NCBI RefSeq assembly: GCF_963082655.1
Contig: NC_081552.1
Span: forward strand, 98,073,592 to 98,137,591
Origin: Stomoxys calcitrans
Lineage: Eukaryota; Arthropoda; Insecta; Diptera; Muscidae
Length of the DNA: 64,000 bases
Direction: 5' to 3'
Position numbers and translations under genes: made by a program. Every line of letters begins with the position of its first letter. Within the stretch, counting starts at the first letter, position 1. The notes under the pieces are model-generated. The model saw only the letters and a program-made list of their open reading frames with translations. It was not told the origin of the DNA and did no database searches. Shown in pieces: positions 45,977 to 56,396 of this stretch.

Positions 45977-47147
45977 CAAGTAAAAGCGTGCTAAGTTCGG
46001 CCGGGCCGAATCTTATATACCCTCCACCATGGATCCCATTTGTCGAGTTCTTTTCCCGGCATCTCTTCTTAGGCAAAAAAGGATATAAGAAAAGAGTTGC
46101 TCTTCTATTAAAACGATATCAAGATATGGTCCGGTTCGGACCACAATTAAATTATATGTTGGAGACCTGTGTAAAATTTCAGCCAATTCGTATAAGAATT
46201 GCGCCCATTGGGGCTCACGAAGTAAAATAGAGAGAACGATTTATATGGGATCTGTATCGGGCTATAGACCGATGCAGACCATAATAAACACGTTTGTTGA
46301 TGGTCATGAGAGGATCCATCGTACAAAATTTCAGGCATATCGGATAATAATTGCGACCTCTAGGGGTCAAGAAGTCAAGATCCCAGATCGGTTTATATGG
46401 TAGCTATATCAGGTTATGAACCGATTTGAACCTTATTTGACACAGTTGTTGAAAGTAAAAAAAAAAAATACGTCATGCAAAATTTCAGCCAAATCGGATA
46501 GGAATTGCGCCCTCTAGAAGCTCAAGAAGTCAAATCCCCAGATCTGTTTATATGACAGCAATATCAGGTTATGGACCGACCAACCATACTTGGCACAGTT
46601 GTTGGATATCATAACGAAATACTTCGTGCAAAAATTCATTCAAATCGCATAAGAATTGCGCACTCTAGAGGCTCAAGAAGTCTAGACCCAAGATCGGTTT
46701 ATATGGCAGCTATATCAGGTTATGTACCGATTTGAACCATACTCGGCACAGTTGTTGGATACCATAACAAAACACGTCGTGCAAAATTTCGTTTTAATCA
46801 GATAAGAATTGCGCTCTCTAGAGGCTCAAGAAGTCAAGACCCAAGATCGGTTTATATGGCAGCTATATCAAAACATGGACCGATATGGCCCATTTACAAT
46901 ACCAACCGACCTACACTAATAAGAAGTATTTGTGCAAAATTTCAAGCGGCTAGCTTTACTCCTTCGGAAATTAGCGTGCTTTCGACAGACAGACGGACGG
47001 ACGGACGGACATGGCTAGATCGACATAAAATGTCGCGACGATCAAGAATATATATACTTTATGGGGTCTCAGACGAATATTTCGAGTAGTTACAAACAGA
47101 ATGACGAAATTAGTATACCCCCCATCTTATGGTGGAGGGTATAAAAA
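45977..47147 (+). mobile_element. Family A element nested 12 bp inside a Helitron (4 units)
   Basis: Complete: head, palindrome, four units near 46388, 46540, 46690 and 46845, (GACG)n at 46986-47010, core, (TA)n and closing repeat. On the left is TCTTATATATAA, on the right AAATAAATTTGTG; together these equal the uninterrupted C start, allowing a possible 3-bp TAA duplication. The same nesting occurs at 58577. Confidence 0.9.
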
Positions 47148-47161
47148 TAAATTTGTGTTTG

Positions 47162-48941
47162 TTTGTAGATTTGTTTGTTTGTATTGTATGTTTGTTTGTA
47201 TGTTTACATGTTCCCTAGACTCAGAAACGGATGAACCGATTTTCTTTAAATTTTCGCAGATGGTGCATAATGACCCCGTGGTGAAAATAGGGTACTACAT
47301 TTTTTGATATCTGAAAGGGGGGCGGACGCTCCCCCTTAACCTAATTTTCAGAAACGCCAGATCTCGGAGATGGGTGGTGCGATTTAAGCGAAATTTTGTG
47401 TGCTCTCATATAGTACCTTAAAAATAAAAATTTTGTATACAAATTTCGGATGGGGTTCCTAGGGGGGCTGCCCCACCCTAAAACCTACAAAACATATACT
47501 TAGACCAATCACGACAATATGGGACTCAAATGAAAGGTATTTGAGATAAGAAAGCGTATCGGATATCCAATTGTCAGTCCAAGTGCTAGGGCGACCACCC
47601 CAACCCCCAAAACACCCCTAAATCGGACATATTTACCGACCATGGCAATATGGGACTCAAATGAAAGGTATTTGCGAGGAGAGTACGAATCTGATATCCC
47701 AATGTGGGACCACGTTTCTGAGGGCCCACCCCTTCCCCAAAACACCCCCCAAACTGGACTTATTTACTGACCATGGAAATATGGGGCTTAAATAAAAGGT
47801 ATTTAAATGTAGAATACGAATCTGATATCCAGATATGGGATCAAGTGTTTGAGGGGCCTCCTCTCACCAAAAACATCCCCCAAAGGGGACAAATTTACGA
47901 CAATAGCAATATGGAGCTCAAATGAAAAGTCTTTGAGAGTGAAATACGAATCTGATATCAGTATTCGGGAAAGTGTCTATGGGACCGTCCCACTCCCACA
48001 ACACCACCCAAATAGGAAGTAATTGTTGACTATATATTTCAATAGTCAACAAATACTTCCTTCAAAAAATACTTCCTATTCCTCAAACAAGAGGGTTTTT
48101 AGAGTAGAACACGAATCCGATATATATTTTCAAGGCCAACTCACTGAGTAGCCGCACATCCCCCAAACACCCAAAACACCCCCCAAACCGGTCATGTTGG
48201 CTGACAATGGAAATATGGGGCTCAAATTAAAGGTAAATCGAATTTGATATCCAATTTTGATGTCAATGGCAATATGAGGTAAAAATAAATGATATATAGA
48301 TATATGAGAATAGAGAACGTTGCTGATATACTTTCCAGGCTTAGTGTTTGCGGGACCACCCCAATCCCCGAAACAACCCTTAATCGGGCATATTTACCGA
48401 CCATATCAATGTGGAGCTTAAATGAAGGGTATTGAGGCGTAGTGCAAGAATTGATACCCATTCTCGGTACCAATTTTCTGGGGGTCTACCCCTTTCCCAA
48501 AATACCCCACAAACAGCAATTTTTTACTGACCATCGCAATATGGGGCTTAAATAAAGGTATTTGGGAGTGGAACACGAATTTGATATCCAAATGTAGGAC
48601 CATGTATTTAGGGCATCAACCCTTTCCCAAAACACCCCCAAAGGGAAAAAAATTTTCAACCATACCAAAATGTGGCTCAAATGAAAGGTGTTTGAGATTA
48701 GAAAACTAATTTGATAACCTATTTTGGGGCCATGTGTTTGGGGACGCCTCATCCTGTAAACTCCTCTTAAGCCAATAGCAATATGGGGTTTAAATAAATG
48801 GTATTTGAGAGAAGAACACGATGCTGATATTTTTTCAAGGCCAACTATCTGGGGGACCACCTCTCCCCCCGAAAACATCACTAAATCAGACATCATGAGA
48901 ATATCGGGCTGAAATGAAGTATTTTAAGAATGGAGTACACC
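47162..48941 (+). repeat. Direct duplication, copy 1 (1780 bp)
   Basis: Nearly identical to 48942-50938 at an offset of 1780 bp up to 48234, then 1996 bp after a 216-bp difference. Only a few substitutions are visible, for example GGGCCCACC versus GGGTCCACC and CACAACACC versus CACGACACC. It is either a recent tandem duplication or an assembly duplication. Confidence 0.92.
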
Positions 48942-50938
48942 TTTGTAGATTTGTTTGTTTGTATTGTATGTTTGTTTGTATGTTTACATGTTCCCTAGAC
49001 TCAGAAACGGATGAACCGATTTTCTTTAAATTTTCGCAGATGGTGCATAATGACCCCGTGGTGAAAATAGGGTACTACATTTTTTGATATCTGAAAGGGG
49101 GGCGGACGCTCCCCCTTAACCTAATTTTCAGAAACGCCAGATCTCGGAGATGGGTGGTGCGATTTAAGCGAAATTTTGTGTGCTCTCATATAGTACCTTA
49201 AAAATAAAAATTTTGTATACAAATTTCGGATGGGGTTCCTAGGGGGGCTGCCCCACCCTAAAACCTACAAAACATATACTTAGACCAATCACGACAATAT
49301 GGGACTCAAATGAAAGGTATTTGAGATAAGAAAGCGTATCGGATATCCAATTGTCAGTCCAAGTGCTAGGGCGACCACCCCAACCCCCAAAACACCCCTA
49401 AATCGGACATATTTACCGACCATGGCAATATGGGACTCAAATGAAAGGTATTTGCGAGGAGAGTACGAATCTGATATCCCAATGTGGGACCACGTTTCTG
49501 AGGGTCCACCCCTTCCCCAAAACACCCCCCAAACTGGACTTATTTACTGACCATGGAAATATGGGGCTTAAATAAAAGGTATTTAAATGTAGAATACGAA
49601 TCTGATATCCAGATATGGGATCAAGTGTTTGAGGGGCCTCCTCTCACCAAAAACATCCCCCAAAGGGGACAAATTTACGACAATAGCAATATGGAGCTCA
49701 AATGAAAAGTCTTTGAGAGTGAAATACGAATCTGATATCAGTATTCGGGAAAGTGTCTATGGGACCGTCCCACTCCCACGACACCACCCAAATAGGAAGT
49801 AATTGTTGACTATATATTTCAATAGTCAACAAATACTTCCTTCAAAAAATACTTCCTATTCCTCAAACAAGAGGGTTTTTAGAGTAGAACACGAATCCGA
49901 TATATATTTTCAAGGCCAACTCACTGAGTGGCCGCACATCCCCCAAACACCCAAAACACCCCCCAAACCGGTCATGTTGGCTGACAATGGAAATATGGGG
50001 CTCAAATTAAAGGTATTTGCGAGTAGACCACGTCTCTGACATCAACATTAGGGACCAACTGTCTAGGGGACGTCTCACCACCATAACAACCCCCAAATAG
50101 GACGTATTTGCTCACCAAGACAATTTGGGTCTTAAAGAGAGTGGAACTAAATATTCATAGTTTTTACGGATACTACCCCGAACCGGACATATTTGCAGAC
50201 TTTTGCAACAAGGAGTTTAAATGAGATAAGAAATCGAATTTGATATCCAATTTTGATGTCAATGGCAATATGAGGTAAAAATAAATGATATATAGATATA
50301 TGAGAATAGAGAACGTTGCTGATATACTTTCCAGGCTTAGTGTTTGCGGGACCACCCCAATCCCCGAAACAACCCTTAATCGGGCATATTTACCGACCAT
50401 ATCAATGTGGAGCTTAAATGAAGGGTATTGAGGCGTAGTGCAAGAATTGATACCCATTCTCGGTACCAATTTTCTGGGGGTCTACCCCTTTCCCAAAATA
50501 CCCCACAAACAGCAATTTTTTACTGACCATCGCAATATGGGGCTTAAATAAAGGTATTTGGGAGTGGAACACGAATTTGATATCCAAATGTAGGACCATG
50601 TATTTAGGGCATCAACCCTTTCCCAAAACACCCCCAAAGGGAAAAAAATTTTCAACCATACCAAAATGTGGCTCAAATGAAAGGTGTTTGAGATTAGAAA
50701 ACTAATTTGATAACCTATTTTGGGGCCATGTGTTTGGGGACGCCTCATCCTGTAAACTCCTCTTAAGCCAATAGCAATATGGGGTTTAAATAAATGGTAT
50801 TTGAGAGAAGAACACGATGCTGATATTTTTTCAAGGCCAACTATCTGGGGGACCACCTCTCCCCCCGAAAACATCACTAAATCAGACATCATGAGAATAT
50901 CGGGCTGAAATGAAGTATTTTAAGAATGGAGTACACCT
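48942..50938 (+). repeat. Direct duplication, copy 2 (1997 bp)
   Basis: The longer copy, with the extra 216 bp at about 50015-50231 (deleted from copy 1). After 50938 it runs on into the normal Helitron 3' end. Open frames of 136 residues at 48486-48896 and 50482-50892 translate identically, which reflects the DNA identity and not coding function. Confidence 0.92.
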
Positions 50939-51136
50939 TACATCCAAACTTAAATTCGTAGACCAATGAAGATCATATGGGATTCAGATAAAGCCACTTA
51001 TATTGTTAAATTGTTAGTCAAGTTAGCATGGTATTTCACTAAAAGATCTTTAATTGTCGAAAATAAATATTCCAAGGAAACTTTTGTTCCATATAAAGTA
51101 AAAGAAGCCGCAGCGGAGCGGGCCCGGGTCAGCTAG

Positions 51137-51790
51137 TCCAAAATAAAATTCATCCTGGCTACTGCATCTATTTACTTGGAAGACCGCTATGGAAATTTTA
51201 TAACATGTCGTGCTTTGTTGGATACTGCTTCAAAGCTATCTTTTATCACAGAAAACTGCGTTCAACGACTCGGCCTTAAACGATATCCTCCTAAGATAAG
51301 TGGAATAAATTGAAATCTTTTGAAGCCAACGGATCTTCAGAGATTTTATCCAGAAGGTTTTGGAACCACGTAGCGTCCATGGAAAATCCTGCCGACTGTG
51401 CCTCACGAGGGAAGCCTTTGTCAACACTTCGGAATTTTGATAGTTGGTATAATGGCCCATAATGGCTAAGAGATACCTTGCAATTTAACATGATGGTAAC
51501 TGTTGTAATTCTTTTGATGTAGTTACAGATCATGATGCAATATCGGCCTTCAAAATTATTACAAGTGCAGTGGTCACTACTATCAAAGACTATAATCCGT
51601 TACATGAAATCGTTCATCATATGTCAAAATGGAAAAAAATAATACGAATTGTGGCCTTTATACTAAAATTCATCAATGCAGCAAAAAACCGAGACCAAAC
51701 ACGCTCGTCTTTTATTTCCTTTGATGAGTTTAAGCAAGTCAAGATAATTCTACTAAAAAATGCCCAAAATATGTTAAGCGAAGCCCTTAC
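51137..51790 (+). pseudogene. BEL/Pao relic: protease and post-RT pieces
   Basis: Directly after the Helitron the frame gives an aspartic protease: ATASIYLEDRYGNF, then CRALLDTASKLSFI with the catalytic-type DTAS where the family usually has DTAS/DTGS, then ENCVQRLGL. After a deletion of the reverse transcriptase comes WNHVASMENPADCASRGKPL (near 51360), typical of the boundary between RNase H and integrase, and VHHMSKWKKIIRIVAFILKF before a zinc-binding integrase region that is missing. Deletions and stops leave it dead. Confidence 0.8.
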
Positions 51791-51794
51791 AAGC

Positions 51795-52430
51795 TCAATT
51801 TTGTCAAATCGGTCTATAACTTTATATAGCTCACATATAAACCGTTAAACGGCATAATTTTATTCTACGTACCAAACTTCTCTCAAATCAGCAAAAATTA
51901 ATCCTACTAGAAACCGAACAAGGATGATCAAGAGCCCGGTTTACATGGACCGTATTCGGCACAGTTGTTGGAAGTCGTAACAGAACACCGCATGCAAAAT
52001 ATGCCGAATATTGGGAACCCACCACCACGGATTCTGCTAAAAGTTAATACGAAATAAATTTAGTTTAAGCGCGTAATTTTATTCTACATACCAAACTTCT
52101 GTCGAACCAGCAAAAACCAAGCCAAAGCGGCCAAAAATTGCGGCTTCCAAGGGCTCAAGAAATCAAATCGGGAGATCGGTTTATATGGGAGCTATATCTA
52201 AAGATGAACCGATATGACCCATTTGCAATTTTTAACGACCCACATCAATATTAAGTATCTGTTCAAAATTTGAACCGGCTGGCCTTACGCGTTAGATCGC
52301 TATCGTGATTTCGACGAGACGATTAAGAATATATGTACTTTATGGAGTCTTAGACGAATATTTCGAGGTGCTACAAATATACTAGATTAATATACTCCCA
52401 TTCTATGGTGGTGGGTATAAACAAGTTTGA
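51795..52430 (+). mobile_element. Family E elements, two abutting partial copies
   Basis: The first piece (to about 52000) has GGCATAATTTTATTCTACGT and GAACAAGGATGATCAAGAG. The second starts CCGAATATTGGGAACCCACC, has the left inverted repeat ACCCACCACCACGG, one or two units, and the closing CTATGGTGGTGGGTATAAAC at 52422. The (GACG)n tract is almost lost. Confidence 0.65.
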
Positions 52431-52840
52431 CAAAAGTCGTTATCGAGAGATAGGCTTGTGGGAGAATTTCAACTTTCGCTTTAAAAAATTCGTTACTGAG
52501 AAGTATTCATTTTAGAGAATATATTAAAATAGCTTAAAAACTCAAAAAAATTGCTTCTTCAATTTTTAATAGTTATAGAGAATAATTCGTTAAGGGGAAG
52601 TTTGTTACAGAGAAGTTCGACTTTTTATTGAAGCAGAGTTGTTTGTGACCCAGTTTGTGAGTAATTAATGTGATTTGCTATCAATTGAAGCGAAATTGTT
52701 TTTGTCGCAGCGATATGTGCACACTTCTACGGAATGTGGTCGCATTTTCTACGTCAGCATTTTTTATGATTCGTCAAAGTTAAACAAAGTTAAGTCAACT
52801 TCAACAGTATTCAACACTAGGAGAAAATGAGTTTTTAATA
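52431..52840. other. Unassigned island, about 410 bp
   Basis: AT-rich, with short echoes of GTTACAGAGAAGTTCGA and GTTACTGAGAAGTATTCA that suggest an old minisatellite. No coding motif. Confidence 0.3.
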
Positions 52841-53764
52841 AGTAAAAAGGCCTTAAGTTCGGCCGGGCAGAAGTTTGGATACCCACCAACTCGCGTATAT
52901 ATGTAAACCACCTATAATCAAAATCCGGTGTAAATTGCATACCTTATGTCCCATAGCAGCTATATCGAAATATGTTCCGATTTGGACCAAATAGTAATCG
53001 GTACAAATCATTGTTTAATTGTGTATAACAAACTATTGGTCTTTTTAGTAGCTATATCTAAAAATAAACCGATCTGAACCATATGCGACACGGATGTAGA
53101 AAGGCCTAACACAACGAACTGTCCCAAATCTTGGCGAAATCGAACAATAAATGCGACTTTTATGGGCCCAAATCCTTAAATAGAGAGATCGGTCTTTATG
53201 GCAGCTATATTCAAATCTGCACCGATCTGGGCCAAATTGAAGAAGGACGTCGAAGAACCTAACGCAACTCAATGTCTCAAATTTCGGCAAAATCGGACAA
53301 TGAATGCGCCTTTTATGGCCCAAAACCTCAAACCGAGTGATCGGTCTTTATGGCAGCTATATCCAAATCTGGACCGATCCAAAATTGACGAAGGATGTCG
53401 ATGGGCCTAACGCAACTCACTGTCCCAAATTTCAGCAAAATCGGATAATAAATGTGGCTTTTATGGGTCTAAGACCCTAAATCGGCCGATCGGTCTATCG
53501 GGGCTATATCAAGATATAGTTCGAACTTAACCTGCTTATGGGCAAAAAAAAGAATCTGTGCAAAGTATAAGCTCAATATCTCTATTTTTAAAGACTGTAG
53601 CGTGATTTCAACAGACAGACGGACGGTCATGTCTAGATCGTCTTAGATTTTTACGCTGATAAAGAATATATATGCCTTATAGGGTCGGAAATGGATATTT
53701 CGATGTGTATCAAACGGAATGGCAAAATGAATATACCCCCATTCTTCGGTGGTGGGTATAAAAA
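52841..53764 (+). mobile_element. Family B element, complete (3 units)
   Basis: Head AAGTAAAAAGGCCTTAAGTT with a one-base palindrome change, a 150-bp deletion before the first unit, three units near 53187, 53340 and 53490, and a full tail to CGGTGGTGGGTATAAAAA. Confidence 0.85.
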
Positions 53765-54689
53765 CAGATTGCATGCAAGTCCATTTTACAATTATGAGTA
53801 ATCGGTTTAAGAAATTTCAGAGCATACTTGAAAGAATGAGAATATTTTATCGAGTAAAAGCTCATTCACTGCACAAAAATGTTGACGATAAGTAGTGTTT
53901 GGCTCTTAAAAAACATTTTTCTCCAACAAACATATCGATGAAAATCAATTTTTAATGATAACTGAAACGTACGTGACCAAAACGTTTCCCAACATGACAC
54001 AATACTAAATGACTTTTGTTCGATCTTGGCATTTATGGCAATGGTTAAACTACCCAAAAGTTAAAGGTCTTTTACGAAAGAATTCCGTCAAAAGCAGAAA
54101 ACAGCACCATAAATTTAATCGTTTAATGTATTTGAAATTTCCACACCAGAACTCCATAGCTAACGTCCTGGCCACCTTTTCACATGGAGCAAAGGGCCAA
54201 TATGTCTAAAGAGGCATTGCCGCCACTCAATCTATACCACAGTGAACACATTAGAATCCCTGGTAAATTCCTTTTTAATGATTTGGAAATTTCTTTTGGC
54301 AAAACCAGCGAAGACTATGGCGCAGCCAAGCGGAACCTTAAATGAGAGTTGGCTGAATTGCGTTTGATTTATTTACATTTCGAAAAATCCTTGTTGGTTC
54401 ACACTTAATGATATTGTTCATACGTCATGATGTCCTCGTTAAAAATGAATTTTGTTTCACTTGTTCATCTCTCTCATTCGCCCATGAATCGTTGCCTTGA
54501 CGTGCCAAGCCAAGCATTTCCACCATAATTCTTTCGTCATTTTGTCTATTGGTTCTGTATCATCAATGGGAACACTTTGTCTTTATATTTTAGGTGTTTT
54601 CATTGTCCTTGTTGCCGTTATTGTTGTTGATATTCAACAAAAAGAAACAACGACAAACAAAAAATTCTCTCCGTGTGCCACCCTATTCT
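53765..54689. other. Unique island, about 925 bp
   Basis: No similarity to the repeat families here. Plus-strand open frames at 54009-54209 and 54497-54691 show no domain I recognise; the second is hydrophobic around LYILGVFIVLVAVIVVDI and could encode a membrane segment by chance. With the island at 10354 this is a likely remnant of host DNA. Confidence 0.4.
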
Positions 54690-54815
54690 AAAACAAGTAA
54701 AAGCGTGCTAAGTTCGGCCGGGCCGAATCTTAAATACCCTTCACCATGGATCGCATTTGTTCTTTTCTCGGCATCTCTTCTCAGGCAAAAAAAAGGATAT
54801 AAGAAACCGGACCGG
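54690..54815 (+). mobile_element. Family A head fragment
   Basis: Head CAAGTAAAAGCGTGCTAAG through the palindrome, left inverted repeat and AAAAGGATATAAGAAACCGG; it stops after about 120 bp at an RT relic. Confidence 0.8.
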
Positions 54816-55010
54816 ACCGGATCTCTAGAATGCCAGTTATGATGGAATACTGTGAACACAAATGCCTTTCTAGTAGGATATGCTAACGATATCGCTGCAG
54901 TCATTACGGCAAGGGACACCGAAAGTGCAGAGTGGATATGCGTATAGACAACATATTGTTGAAGACCAAGAGATTGGTCAAATATCTAAGGATCAGACTA
55001 AATACTTAAT
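54816..55010 (+). pseudogene. Non-LTR reverse transcriptase scrap with YAND motif
   Basis: One plus frame reads NTVNTNAFLVGYANDIAAVI then TARDTESAEW before a stop at 54945. GYANDIAAVI matches the GYADDIAA palm motif of Jockey/I-type elements with the first catalytic Asp changed to Asn (54879-54890). A second piece in another frame, DNILLKTKRLVKYLRIRL, fits the following KYLGV..L segment. It is a short inactive fragment. Confidence 0.65.
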
Positions 55011-55262
55011 CCAGTGTTACTCACAAAATGCCGGTGCCAGTTTGTAAAATCTCATGCACTATGCGTTCTTTAACTTTAATACAACAACAGCACACACTAC
55101 TAGTATTGGTGTCGATGAGTTGCGATATTCAACCAGCCAGCAACGCGTGAACGCACGGTGTTAAAAAATGAGTTTCGTCGAATACGAAGACCGAATAAGA
55201 TTGCAATCACATTCGTATATATCAATGCAGACAACACTGATGTCTATACATGTATTTGGCGA
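55011..55262. other. Unassigned stretch
   Basis: About 250 bp after the RT scrap. No recognised motif; it may be further retrotransposon sequence. Confidence 0.3.
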
Positions 55263-55380
55263 TTTATACATACCAAAACACATTTTTAACGATTAGGGCA
55301 ATATGGGTATCAAATGAAAGGTATGTACAAGTAACCCCAAAAACAACTGCCAAAATAAACTTTTACGGATTAGGGCAATA
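55263..55380 (+). repeat. Family C-like units, interrupted by a mariner
   Basis: Two short units with GATTAGGGCAATATGGGTAT and CAAATGAAAGGTATGTAC. The second unit is split at GGGCAATA by the TA insertion of the mariner and resumes at about 56320-56396. Confidence 0.55.
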
Positions 55381-55382
55381 TA

Positions 55383-56317
55383 TTGGGTGGCCCAAAAAGT
55401 AATTGTCGGTAATATAGTAGTAATATAGTTTCAACGGCTTGTGACTCTGTAATTGCATTCTTTCTTCTGTCAGTTGTCAGCTGTTACTTTTAGCTTGCTT
55501 TAGAAAAAAAGTGCGCGAAATTTTGTTTACGTTTGTTTGTTTGGCGTCAATTTTAATATGGGTACCACATGTATTGAAAGAAATTCATTTAACAAACCGA
55601 ATCAACGCTTGTGATATGCACCTTAAACGCAATGAATTCGATCCGTTTTTAAAACGAATCATAACTGGAGATGAAAAATGGATTGTTTACAACAATGTTA
55701 GTCGAAAACGATCATGGTCCAAGCATGGTGAACCAGCTCAAACCACTTCAAAGGCTGATATCCACCAAAAGAAGGTTATGCTGTCTGTTTGCTGAGATTG
55801 GAAGGGTGTAGTATATTTTGAGCTGCTTCCAAGGAACCAAACGATTAATTCGGATGTTTAATGTCAACAATTGGACAAATTGAATACAGCCATCAAGGAG
55901 AAGCGACCAGAATTGGTCAATCGTAAAGGTGTCATATTCCACCAGGACAACGCTAGACCGCACACATCTGTGGTCACTCGCCAAAAACTGAGTGAGCTTG
56001 GCTGGGAACTTTTGATGCATCCACTATATAGCCCTGACCTTGCACCATCAGACTACCATTTATTTCGATATTTGCAGAACTCCTTAAATGGTAAAACTTT
56101 CGGCAATGATGAGGCTATAAAATCGCACTTGGTTCAGTTTTTTGCAGATAAAGGCCAGAAGTTCTATGAGCGTGGAATACTAAATTTGCCAGGAAGATGG
56201 CAAAAGGTTATCGAACAAAATGGCAATTATATATTTGATTAAAGTTCATTCTAAGTTTTATTAAAAATGCATTTACTTTCTTTTAAAAAATCCGCAATTA
56301 CTTTTTAGGCAACCCAA
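55383..56317 (+). mobile_element. Mariner transposon, 935 bp, internally shortened
   Basis: Terminal repeats TTGGGTGGCCCAAAAAGTAA and the complement of TTGGGTTGCCTAAAAAGTAA, flanked by TA. The 5' untranslated part is partly deleted and the transposase has lost its N-terminal DNA-binding domain. Two shorter relatives (2700-2925 and 44531-44770) derive from the same ends. Confidence 0.93.
55511..56242 (+). pseudogene. Mariner transposase, N-truncated, two nonsense codons
   Basis: One reading frame holds the catalytic domain: WVPHVLKEIHLTNRINACDM, first Asp in RIITGDEKWIVY, second in VIFHQDNARPHTS, third in YSPDLAPSDYHLF. The spacing between the last two is 34 residues, the mariner D,D34D signature. 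Two stops interrupt the frame without shifting it: TGA at 55793-55795 (replacing the Trp of a usual WDWKG) and TAA at 55859-55861. It ends normally at NGNYIFD. The helix-turn-helix domain is deleted upstream. It is inactive but young enough to keep the frame. Confidence 0.92.
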
Positions 56318-56396
56318 TAAATATCTAATGAGGGGTATTTAAGAACAGAGTAAGATTATAATGCTCAACTTCGGCCGCAAGTGTCAGGGGGTCATA

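Larger units (their letters stand above)
45965..51136 (+). mobile_element. Family C Helitron, complete ends, with nested A and internal duplication
   Basis: Starts TCTTATATATAA after a host A (45964) and ends GGGCCCGGGTCAGCTAG before a host T (51137), the A-to-T insertion rule of Helitrons. Removing it makes the surrounding BEL/Pao coding sequence continuous in frame, which fixes both ends to the base. Inside are a family A element at 45977-47147 and two tandem copies of the body at 47162-48941 and 48942-50938. No Rep/helicase gene is present, so it is nonautonomous. Confidence 0.92.

Noticed and set aside
48486..50892. Two identical 136-residue frames on the minus strand
   Set aside because: They lie in a recent DNA duplication of a noncoding Helitron array; the identity reflects the duplication.
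45085..51790. An intact BEL/Pao element
   Set aside because: Stops, a frameshift, loss of the reverse transcriptase and integrase cores, no LTR pair seen, and a Helitron insertion.
54497..54691. A small membrane protein gene
   Set aside because: Hydrophobic run is short, no homology recognised, no conserved context; kept only as part of an unassigned island.
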